From positions 1,126,981 through 1,190,980 of the forward strand of contig NZ_GL636091.1 in NCBI RefSeq assembly GCF_000186465.1: 64,000 nt of DNA, written 5' to 3'. Numbering within the stretch: position 1 is the stretch's first letter; every line of letters starts with the position of its first letter. Positions 27,887 through 34,986 of the stretch are shown piece by piece. Source of the stretch: Streptococcus australis ATCC 700641 (lineage in GTDB: Bacteria > Bacillota > Bacilli > Lactobacillales > Streptococcaceae). The notes under the pieces are model-generated. The model was not told where the DNA came from. It saw only the letters and a program-made list of their open reading frames with translations, and did no database searches. The position numbers and the translations under genes were made by a program.

Positions 27887-29650
27887 ATGAAACGGAGTTA
27901 CTGGCAGGACCTGAAAGGGGCCTTTTACTTAATCTGGCGCAATAAATGGTCCTTTATCTCTGTAGGGATCCTCTTGCAGTTTGTGGTTGGCATTGGGGCC
28001 GCGGCCTTGAGCTGGGTCTTTCAACTCGCCCTCCTCTTATCGGGTGAGTCCAACATTGACAAGAACAATATCCTATCTACCTTGACCAACCCTTTGAGTC
28101 TGGTAGCTTTGGTCCTCTTTGCTATTGTCTTTGCCTTTCTCTTTATGCTGGAGATGCGGACCATGATTGCCCTGATTTATCTGTCTCGTACGGATCAACA
28201 CCTTTCCTTTAAAAAGGTCTTTCGCCAGTCTTTTGGTCGCTTAAAGGATTTTAGTGGTTGGAACCTGCTTCATTTTCTCTTTTATATGCTACTGACCTTA
28301 CCTGTAGCAGGTCTCTTGATTGGCTCTACTCTGACGGATGGTCTTTATATTCCGAATTTTATCACAGGGGAGTTTTCCAAGACGATAGCTGGGTCTATCG
28401 GCCTCTTCCTAGTCCAAGTACTGCTGATCTATCTCAATCTGCGTCTCATCTATACGGTGCCCAATATCGTGATTGAAGAGTTGCCTTTTGGCACTGCCAT
28501 GCGCAAGAGTTGGGAGATGACTAGAAAAGGTGGGATTCGCCTTGTCCTGCGGATCTTCTCCTTTGAGTTTATCCTCTCTCTTACAGCTATTCTCTTGATC
28601 CTTGGCCTGGTCTTTGCATCTAGTCAGCTGGACAAAACAGGCCAGCATATCTGGGTGCAGACCATCTTTCTGGTCTTAATTCGCCTCTACATTTTCCTCT
28701 TTTCTGTCATGTCAAAACTGGGAACCTTGGGAATCATCCTGGACAATGGCTGGGAGACTCCAAGTCGCTCGGTCATCAAGACTCGAGGCTCTCGCAAGAT
28801 GAAGGGGCTCTTTGTCCTGACCTTTCTTTTCCTCTTGGCTCAGTCAGGGATGGCCTCATATGACTTAGCGACCTTAGAGGTCAATGACCAGGTAAAAATC
28901 GTAGCCCATCGTGGCTATGTGGCTAAGGGTGTAGAAAATTCCCTCGAAGCACTCGAGGCAGCTGCCAAGGAGAAGGCTTCCTATGTCGAGATGGATATTC
29001 TCTTGACCAAGGACCATCAATTCGTCGTCAAGCATGACTACAATCTCAAACGCTTGGCTGGAGTGGACAAGGATGTCAAAGATATGACCCTGGCTGAGGT
29101 GCAGGGATTGAAGATCCAACAGGATGGTCATACCAGTCACATCCCCTCCTTTGAGGAGTTTGTCACCCGGGCCAAGGAGCTGAAGATGCCCCTCTTGGTC
29201 GAGCTCAAGCCTCATGGTGCAGAACCAGAAAATTACGTGGATCTCTTCGTCCAAAAAATGAAGGAGTTGGGAGTTGAAAAGGACTATCCAACCATGTCCT
29301 TGGATCTGTCGGTGATGGAAAAGGTGGAGAAGAAAGCTCCGGAGATTAAGACTGGCTATGTCATTCCGATTCAGTTTGGACAATTTGAAAACACCTCAGT
29401 CGACTTCTTTGCGATCGAAGACTTTTCTTATCAGGAGGATTTGGTAACCCAGGCCCATGAGATGAAAAAAGAGCTCTATGTTTGGACCATCAATGATGAA
29501 GAAAAGTTAACGGCCTATCTTCAACGGCCGGTCGATGGGATCATCACGGATGAAGTAGCAGAGGCGCAAAGCCTGAAGAAAAACTTGAAGAAGAACAAGA
29601 CCTACTTTGACCGCTTCTTAAGCTTGGTATCTCTCAGTACCAGTGAATAG
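27887..29650 (+). CDS. Membrane-bound glycerophosphodiester phosphodiesterase
   Basis: A 587-residue two-part protein. Residues 1-320 hold six to eight membrane spans of the GPDPase-associated membrane domain. Residues about 335-565 form the GDPD catalytic TIM barrel, with VAHRGYVAKGVENSLEA (His-Arg and Glu-Asn), EMDILLTKDHQFVVKHD (metal Glu/Asp and second His) and LVELKPHG. The enzyme hydrolyses glycerophosphodiesters to glycerol 3-phosphate and an alcohol; a membrane form could act on lipid headgroups or teichoic-acid glycerophosphate. The C-terminal tail is rich in Lys and Asn. The ribosome site is AAAGGGATTGAG. No clear terminator follows. Confidence 0.93.
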   Translation: MKRSYWQDLKGAFYLIWRNKWSFISVGILLQFVVGIGAAALSWVFQLALLLSGESNIDKNNILSTLTNPLSLVALVLFAIVFAFLFMLEMRTMIALIYLSRTDQHLSFKKVFRQSFGRLKDFSGWNLLHFLFYMLLTLPVAGLLIGSTLTDGLYIPNFITGEFSKTIAGSIGLFLVQVLLIYLNLRLIYTVPNIVIEELPFGTAMRKSWEMTRKGGIRLVLRIFSFEFILSLTAILLILGLVFASSQLDKTGQHIWVQTIFLVLIRLYIFLFSVMSKLGTLGIILDNGWETPSRSVIKTRGSRKMKGLFVLTFLFLLAQSGMASYDLATLEVNDQVKIVAHRGYVAKGVENSLEALEAAAKEKASYVEMDILLTKDHQFVVKHDYNLKRLAGVDKDVKDMTLAEVQGLKIQQDGHTSHIPSFEEFVTRAKELKMPLLVELKPHGAEPENYVDLFVQKMKELGVEKDYPTMSLDLSVMEKVEKKAPEIKTGYVIPIQFGQFENTSVDFFAIEDFSYQEDLVTQAHEMKKELYVWTINDEEKLTAYLQRPVDGIITDEVAEAQSLKKNLKKNKTYFDRFLSLVSLSTSE

Positions 29651-29733
29651 AAATACGGTTTAAATAGAACTTTAGTTAACTGGCCTTCAAGGTTGCTAAA
29701 TCAGAATATTCAGTGGAGAGGATGACTAAATGT

Positions 29734-29762
29734 TTGATTTTTCTCCCATATTGCTCTATACT
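29734..29762 (+). promoter_or_regulatory. Promoter of the heterodimeric ABC exporter operon
   Basis: TTGATT, 17-base spacer, TATACT. It implies an untranslated leader of about 165 bases before the start at 29934, which has the strong site AGGAGG. Confidence 0.65.
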
Positions 29763-29783
29763 AAATAGTATGAATAACTAAAG

Positions 29784-29816
29784 TCGTCCCTACAGTAACG
29801 CTGTCAGGGCGCTTTC
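29784..29816 (+). terminator. Possible attenuator hairpin in the ABC operon leader
   Basis: CGTCCCTaCAG / CTGtcAGGGCG with a five-base loop, followed by a T-rich run CTTTCTGTTTCT. It lies just after the promoter and well ahead of the gene, so it may end most transcripts early. The T-run is interrupted, which lowers confidence. Confidence 0.5.
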
Positions 29817-29933
29817 TGTTTCTATAGCTTTCGAATGCAGAGATGGCCGATTTCATCAAATGATTTTCTTTTATTTTGGGAATGGACATCTTGCTAAAGA
29901 AAACTTTACTAACTAGTATTTTAGGAGGTATTT

Positions 29934-31682
29934 ATGCTTCAGTCATTGATTGCTGAAATCAAGGAATACAAGAAACCCTCAGTTCTAGCCTCACTCTATA
30001 TGGTGTTTGAGGTCATGTTTGAGATTTCTATTCCCTTTATCATGGCGACGCTTCTGGACAAGGGGGTTCAGAAGGGGGATATGACCACGGTTCTGACCTA
30101 TGGTCTCCTCATGTTGGTTTTCGCCTTTCTCTCTCTTTTCTGCGGGATGCAGTCGGCTCGCTACGGGGCTTTTGCATCAGCCGGTTTTGCTAAGAATCTA
30201 CGGAAGGCGATCTTCAAAAAGATCCAAACCTTCTCCTTTGAGAACATCGATAGCTTCTCCTCCGGTGGTCTGGTAACCCGGATGATGACGGATGTGACCA
30301 ATGTGCAGAACTCCTATCAGATGGTCATCCGGATCTGTGTCCGTGCTCCGCTCAATCTGATCTTTGCCATTGTTGCTAGCTACTTGATCAATCCGCAGAT
30401 GGCCATGATCTTTGTAGGGATTACCCTCTTCTTGGGGTTGGTCTTGGGTGTGATCACGAAGATCGTCTATCCACTCTTTACCAAGGTCTTTGATGCCTAT
30501 GATAACTTGAACAATAGCATCCAGGAAAACATCACCAACATGCGCGTGGTCAAGTCCTATGTCAAGGAAGAAGAAGAGACGGTTAAGTTTAAGAAGGCTT
30601 CTCGCTTGATCTACAACATGTTCATGAAGGCTATTCGTATCGTGATTTTGAGTAGTCCAGCCATGATGCTCTCCTTGTATACTTCCTTTATCTTGATCTC
30701 TTGGATCGGGGCACAACTCATCGTGGGTGGAAGCTTCACGACTGGTGAGCTGACGTCTATGTTTGCCTATGTCATGACCATCCTTATGTCCCTCATGATG
30801 TTTATGATGATCTTCGTCATGCTCTCGATCTCTATGGCATCTGTAGAGCGGATCAATGAAGTCCTTGGGACAGAGTCAACCATCGTCTCCCCGGAGAATG
30901 GTCTGACAGAAGTAGCAGATGGATCGATTACCTTCGACCATGTGGACTTCGCCTACACGGACGAAAATGGCGACAAGGCCCACGTCTTGTCCGATATCAA
31001 CCTCAGCATTCGCTCGGGTGAAGTGATCGGCATCCTTGGAGGGACTGGTTCTGGTAAATCTAGTCTAGTCCAGCTCATCCCTCGTCTCTATGATGTAGAG
31101 TCTGGTAGTGTCAAGGTAGCTGGTCAGGATGTGCGAAACTATGATCTAGACCATTTGCGCAAGCAAGTTGCCATGGTACTTCAGACCAATGTCCTCTTCT
31201 CTGGTACCATCAAGGAAAATATGCGCTGGGGAAATAAGGACGCGACGGATGAAGATATCATAGAAGCTTGTAAGATCGCTCAAGCGGATGAATTTATCCA
31301 GAACTTTAAGGATGGCTATGATACCATGATCGAACGTGGTGGTGCCAATGTTTCAGGTGGTCAGCGCCAACGTCTCTGTATCGCCCGCGCTCTCTTGATG
31401 AATCCGAAGATCTTGATCTTGGATGATTCGACCTCAGCTGTCGATACCAAAAGTGATAGTCTGATCCGTCAAGGTCTAGCGACTAGTCTCAAGGACACGA
31501 CCAAGATCATCATTGGCCAACGGATCTCTTCTATCCAAGATGCAGATCGGATCGTGGTCATGAATGATGGGAAGATCGATGCGATCGGTAGTCACCAAGA
31601 CTTGATCGAGAGCAATGCCATCTACCGTGAAGTCTATGACATGCAAAACCAAGGGAAAGGAGGACAAGCAGATGAAGAATAA
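29934..31682 (+). CDS. Heterodimeric ABC multidrug exporter, subunit 1 (degenerate-site NBD)
   Basis: A 582-residue half-transporter with six membrane helices (residues about 15-300) and a C-terminal ATPase. Motifs: Walker A GGTGSGKSS, signature VSGGQRQRLCIARAL (canonical), Walker B LILDDSTSAVD. The usual Walker B Glu is Asp, and the switch residue region reads IIIGQRISS, so the expected His is Gln. These are the marks of the degenerate nucleotide site in exporters like BmrCD, LmrCD and TM287/288. It overlaps the second subunit gene by 11 bases and would act with it to expel lipophilic drugs. Confidence 0.92.
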   Translation: MLQSLIAEIKEYKKPSVLASLYMVFEVMFEISIPFIMATLLDKGVQKGDMTTVLTYGLLMLVFAFLSLFCGMQSARYGAFASAGFAKNLRKAIFKKIQTFSFENIDSFSSGGLVTRMMTDVTNVQNSYQMVIRICVRAPLNLIFAIVASYLINPQMAMIFVGITLFLGLVLGVITKIVYPLFTKVFDAYDNLNNSIQENITNMRVVKSYVKEEEETVKFKKASRLIYNMFMKAIRIVILSSPAMMLSLYTSFILISWIGAQLIVGGSFTTGELTSMFAYVMTILMSLMMFMMIFVMLSISMASVERINEVLGTESTIVSPENGLTEVADGSITFDHVDFAYTDENGDKAHVLSDINLSIRSGEVIGILGGTGSGKSSLVQLIPRLYDVESGSVKVAGQDVRNYDLDHLRKQVAMVLQTNVLFSGTIKENMRWGNKDATDEDIIEACKIAQADEFIQNFKDGYDTMIERGGANVSGGQRQRLCIARALLMNPKILILDDSTSAVDTKSDSLIRQGLATSLKDTTKIIIGQRISSIQDADRIVVMNDGKIDAIGSHQDLIESNAIYREVYDMQNQGKGGQADEE

Positions 31683-33540
31683 GAAAAAAGCTAGCTGGGG
31701 CTCTCTCGTACGCTTGCTAGACTATATGTGGAAACAGTATAAGTTCGTCCTTCTCTTAGCAGCTGCCCTCATCGTGACAGCCTCTCTCTCTACGGTCTAT
31801 ATTACCTCCTCTATCCGGGCCTTGGTGGACCAATACATCCAACCCATGTTGGATAGTGGAAGCAGGGACTTTGGTCCACTCCTCAGCTTCTTGATGACGC
31901 TGGCAGTAGTAGGTATCTTGGGTGTTTTGGCCAACTATGGCTTCTCCCTCATTATGGCGACAGTGTCTCAGGATGTCCTGCGCTCTCTACGGAACCAGCT
32001 CTTTGCCCGTATGCAGAAGCTTCCTGTCAAGTACTTTGATACCCACCAGCACGGGGATATCATGTCTATCTATACCAATGATATTGACGCTCTTCGCCAA
32101 GCAATCGAGCAGTCTATCCCACAACTCTTGCAGTCAGCCATCACCATCATCGGTGTAGCCATCAGCATGATCATGATCAGCCCTCTTCTCTTTCTTCTGG
32201 TTCTCGCCATTGTTGGTGTCATGGCCTACGTCATCAAGGATATCTCTGGCAAGTCTGGTCGTTATTTCGCTGATCAGCAAAAGAACTTAGGGATTGAAAA
32301 TGGCTTTATCGAAGAGATGATGTCAGGTCAAAAGGTAGTCAAAGCCTTTGTCCACGAAGAGGAAAGCATCGAAGCCTTTGAGCGAATTAATGACCAACTC
32401 TTTGAATCATCTTATCAAGCCAACCGCTATGCCAATGTCTTGATGCCTGTCTTGGGGAACCTGGGAAATGTCTCCTTCGTCTTGACTTCATTGGTCGGAG
32501 GGATCTTCGCCTTGAATGGCATTAGTGGCCTCACCATTGGTGGCCTCATGGCCTTCCTCCAGCTCAACCGTTCCTTTAACGGGCCTATCACTCAAGTATC
32601 GCAACAGTTGAACTTTGTACTCATGGCTCTGGCTGGGGGAGATCGGATCTTTGATCTCTTGGATGAAGAAGTTGAAGTGGATGAAGGGAAAGTCACCTTG
32701 GTCAACTATGAAGAAGTCGATGGCCGCATGGTCATCACTGATAAGAAGACCAACCTCTGGGCTTGGAAACACCCTCGGGAAAATGGCGACTACGAACTGG
32801 TCAAACTGGTCGGAAATGTCGTCTTTACCAATGTAGACTTCTCTTACAATGAGAAGAACCAAATCCTCTACGATATCAACCTTTACGCAGATAAGGGGCA
32901 AAAAGTGGCCTTTGTCGGTGCGACAGGAGCAGGAAAGACCACCATTACCAACTTGATCAACCGTTTCTACGATATCCAATCAGGATCTATCACCTATGAT
33001 GGGATCGATGTGAAGCTGATCGAGAAGGCTTCGCTCCGTCGCTCGCTAGGGATCGTCTTGCAGGATACCCACCTCTTCACTGGAACCATCGCAGAAAATA
33101 TCGCCTATGGTCGATCAGATGCGACCCGGGAGGAAATCCTGGAAGCAGCCCGCATTGCCAATGTGGATTCCTTCGTCAAACATTTGGACCAAGGCTACGA
33201 TACCGTCTTGAACGATGATGGAGCCGGTCTCTCAAACGGTCAACGTCAGCTGATTGCCATTGCGCGTGCTGCCTTGGCCAATGCACCGGTCTTGATCCTT
33301 GATGAAGCGACCTCCTCAATCGATTCACGGACAGAGAAGATGGTCCAAGAAGGGATGGATCGCCTGATGGCTGGACGGACCGTATTTGTCATCGCCCACC
33401 GTCTCTCAACCATCGTCAACTCGGATGTGATCATGGTCATGGACAAGGGACGCATCATCGAGCGAGGCAACCACGCTTCCTTGATGGCAGAACGCGGGAC
33501 TTATTACCGCCTCTACACCGGTGGCCTTGAAATTGATTAA
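31672..33540 (+). CDS. Heterodimeric ABC multidrug exporter, subunit 2 (catalytic NBD)
   Basis: A 622-residue partner with six membrane helices and a C-terminal ATPase. Walker A is GATGAGKTT, Walker B LILDEATSSID keeps the catalytic Glu, and the switch His is in VIAHRLS. The signature is LSNGQ instead of LSGGQ, which is the complementary defect to subunit 1; one composite site is thus complete. An insertion of about 50 residues (EVDGRMVITDKKTN...ENGDYELVKL) precedes the ATPase core, as in the longer subunit of related pairs. The start at 31672 has AAAGGAGG upstream; the frame begins further 5' but those codons lie inside subunit 1. Confidence 0.92.
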   Translation: MKNKKKASWGSLVRLLDYMWKQYKFVLLLAAALIVTASLSTVYITSSIRALVDQYIQPMLDSGSRDFGPLLSFLMTLAVVGILGVLANYGFSLIMATVSQDVLRSLRNQLFARMQKLPVKYFDTHQHGDIMSIYTNDIDALRQAIEQSIPQLLQSAITIIGVAISMIMISPLLFLLVLAIVGVMAYVIKDISGKSGRYFADQQKNLGIENGFIEEMMSGQKVVKAFVHEEESIEAFERINDQLFESSYQANRYANVLMPVLGNLGNVSFVLTSLVGGIFALNGISGLTIGGLMAFLQLNRSFNGPITQVSQQLNFVLMALAGGDRIFDLLDEEVEVDEGKVTLVNYEEVDGRMVITDKKTNLWAWKHPRENGDYELVKLVGNVVFTNVDFSYNEKNQILYDINLYADKGQKVAFVGATGAGKTTITNLINRFYDIQSGSITYDGIDVKLIEKASLRRSLGIVLQDTHLFTGTIAENIAYGRSDATREEILEAARIANVDSFVKHLDQGYDTVLNDDGAGLSNGQRQLIAIARAALANAPVLILDEATSSIDSRTEKMVQEGMDRLMAGRTVFVIAHRLSTIVNSDVIMVMDKGRIIERGNHASLMAERGTYYRLYTGGLEID

Positions 33541-33543
33541 TAC

Positions 33544-33575
33544 AAAAAAGTCTGAGCGTTGTCTCAGGCTTTTTG
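33544..33575 (+). terminator. Intrinsic terminator after the ABC exporter operon
   Basis: AAAAAGtCTGAG / CTCAGgCTTTTT hairpin. Confidence 0.8.
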
Positions 33576-33596
33576 AGTATGGTAATCTTATCTTTG

Positions 33597-33690
33597 AAAC
33601 TTTCCTTAGGTGAGATCGGACGTCAGCGAACTTCGAAGAAGTTCCGTGACTAAATCAAGATACAAAGGGCGCCTGCGGATAAAGTCAAAA
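33597..33690 (+). repeat. Second, partial copy of the MITE-like element
   Basis: Bases 33597-33653 match 5814-5869 closely: AAACTTTCCTTAGGTGAG, then CGGACGTCAGCGAACTT, a hairpin and TGACTAA. The hairpin keeps its pairing with changed bases: GAACTTC-gaa-GAAGTTC here against GAACTTT-ttc-AAAGTTC in the first copy. A clear right terminal repeat is missing; GCGGATAAAGT near 33676 may be its remnant. Confidence 0.6.
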
Positions 33691-33692
33691 TA

Positions 33693-33812
33693 GGGAGCAG
33701 GACAGAAGCACTGTTGTATGGGATTGCTTCGTTGTCCTGCCCCCACAAGGCTGATTAGGATTCTTCCGAGCTAAAAGGCGAGAGAAGGATTCAATCAGCT
33801 ACTCTGTCTTGG
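33693..33812 (+). repeat. Divergent copy of the two-stem repeat element
   Basis: The same layout as the 47.4 and 61.4 kb copies with most bases changed. First stem GCAGGACA-GAAGCA / TGCTTC-...-TGTCCTGC (33697-33740), a CCCCCACAAG linker, second stem GCTGATT-a-GGATTCTTC / GAAGGATTC-AATCAGC (33750-33799), then ACTCTGTCTTG in place of ACTGCGTCTTG. Conservation of the fold with different sequence points to an RNA or DNA structure under selection. The rest of the gap, 33813-33949, shows no gene or clear signal. Confidence 0.55.
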
Positions 33813-33949
33813 ATATAGTAATAATGTATTTTGCGCTTTTTACACAATCCGCAGCCCGTGTTCAATTCGTTTTGAGCCCCTTTCTCTTTATTTTCTAATC
33901 TCAGGCTGGAACAGTTAAAAGCCTCCCTTTGATAAATAAAGCGGAGAGA

Positions 33950-33979
33950 AAAACGGGCCTTGTAGGTCCGCTTTTTTTA
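33950..33979 (+). terminator. Terminator-like hairpin
   Basis: CGGGCCT-tgt-AGGTCCG (one G-U pair) preceded by A and followed by CTTTTTTT. No gene ends just before it, so it may belong to a decayed unit or to an intergenic transcript. Confidence 0.55.
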
Positions 33980-33997
33980 TGACATAACTCATTTCCA

Positions 33998-34006
33998 TGG
34001 TATAAT
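33998..34006 (+). promoter_or_regulatory. Extended -10 promoter of the DUF1722 gene
   Basis: TGG-TATAAT, about 40 bases before the GTG start, with AAGGAG between. Confidence 0.6.
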
Positions 34007-34045
34007 GGGAGGACTATTAACCGAGAAGATCAAAAGGAGACAAGA

Positions 34046-34423
34046 GTGGATCAAAAACATCACTGTCAAGTCCTATGGGCGAAAAATAAATACTTGGTGC
34101 TGAGTCGTTCGAGTAATATCTACAAGGAAATCCGGGAATACCTCAAACAAGACCAGGTCGAGGTCAGCCACGTCGAAGGCTTGATCCAGCAAGCGATAGC
34201 CCTGCCGGAAAATCGTGGCCAGGTCTCTAATGCCTTCCAGCATATCTGGGGCTATTTCAAAAAGCAGGCAACAGCAGAGGAAAAGGCGGACTTTATGTTG
34301 CTACTTGAGAAATACCAGCATGGTCAAGCTAGCCAAGAGTATCTCATCAAGTGGGTTCAAGCGCTCCTTAAGCGCTACCCGAATCGCTACTTACAAGACT
34401 CGACGCTACTAGGAGGCCAATAG
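34046..34423 (+). CDS. DUF1722 (YbgA-like) protein
   Basis: A 125-residue protein matching the DUF1722/YbgA family, found alone or fused to DUF523. It begins with GTG, preceded by AAAGGAGA. The sequence shows HCQVLWAKNKYLVLSRSS at the N-terminus, YKEIREYLK, then a helical middle and the family-type ending LIKWVQALLKRYPNRYLQDSTLL. Function is not known; the genomic link to DNA-photolyase and repair genes in other bacteria, and here to a pyrimidine-dimer-glycosylase-like gene one base downstream, suggests DNA repair. The first part is echoed in the gene at 43317. Confidence 0.85.
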   Translation: MDQKHHCQVLWAKNKYLVLSRSSNIYKEIREYLKQDQVEVSHVEGLIQQAIALPENRGQVSNAFQHIWGYFKKQATAEEKADFMLLLEKYQHGQASQEYLIKWVQALLKRYPNRYLQDSTLLGGQ

Positions 34424-34789
34424 ATGAGACTCTGGCACCAAGACTTGATTCCCAAACTCCCTCGTCCCCAGCTCCTAGGCCAACACCGGGAATGCTGCGC
34501 CCTTCGAGGCAATGGCTGGGGCAAGAAGCACGCGACGGTCAACTATGTCTTTGACTACTCGCCCTATCGCCTCTATGCCTATCACCGCCTGATCATGGAG
34601 GAGATGACGGCTCGTGGCTATAAGGTCAGCCCAGAGTGGTGGGAGTCGACCTACCGAGGCAAGACCTGTCCAGCTTATTCAGAGCTGGAAGAGGAAGTTT
34701 TGAGCACCCCTATCTATCCCGAGCACCAGGCTACTTACGCACAAGAATGCCTGGAGAATCTAGCAGAAAAAGGGATCCAACTAGACTAA
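34424..34789 (+). CDS. Pyrimidine-dimer DNA glycosylase-like protein (TIGR02328 type)
   Basis: A 121-residue protein of the TIGR02328 type, which I recall as related to the phage T4 endonuclease V (Pyr_excise) superfamily. Conserved features are MRLWHQDLIPKLPRPQLLGQHREC, with an Arg in the position of the T4 helix that follows the N-terminus, then RGNGWGKKHATVNYVF, HRLIMEEMTARGYKVSPEWW and an acidic C-terminal part. T4 EndoV uses its N-terminal Thr for catalysis and this protein has Met-Arg, so activity may differ. It begins directly after the DUF1722 stop, and the two form a likely repair pair. A terminator follows. Confidence 0.78.
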   Translation: MRLWHQDLIPKLPRPQLLGQHRECCALRGNGWGKKHATVNYVFDYSPYRLYAYHRLIMEEMTARGYKVSPEWWESTYRGKTCPAYSELEEEVLSTPIYPEHQATYAQECLENLAEKGIQLD

Positions 34790-34794
34790 GAAAG

Positions 34795-34821
34795 AACGAA
34801 CCAGACCAGGTTCGTTTTTTT
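34795..34821 (+). terminator. Intrinsic terminator
   Basis: AACGAACC / GGTTCGTT hairpin with a run of seven T, ending the two-gene repair-like unit. Confidence 0.88.
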
Positions 34822-34872
34822 GCGCGAAAAACCAACAAAATGCTTTGAAAGCGTTAATTTCTTTTCCAAACA

Positions 34873-34881
34873 TGCTATAAT
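34873..34881 (+). promoter_or_regulatory. Extended -10 promoter of the hsd operon
   Basis: TGC-TATAAT about 105 bases ahead of hsdR. No good -35 found. Confidence 0.55.
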
Positions 34882-34915
34882 AATAGGAGATTATGCACAG
34901 GAAAAGGATAGAGAG

Positions 34916-34963
34916 ATGAAGGCAGTAGCAACTCCAGAACTTGAGATTGAAAGATCGGAGTAG
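34916..34963 (+). CDS. Possible 15-residue upstream frame in the hsd leader
   Basis: A short frame encoding MKAVATPELEIERSE with a weak GGATAGAGAG site upstream. It lies between the promoter and hsdR. It may be chance or the remnant of a deleted gene. Confidence 0.2.
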   Translation: MKAVATPELEIERSE

Positions 34964-34986
34964 CACTGCTTAAATAGGATGATGAT

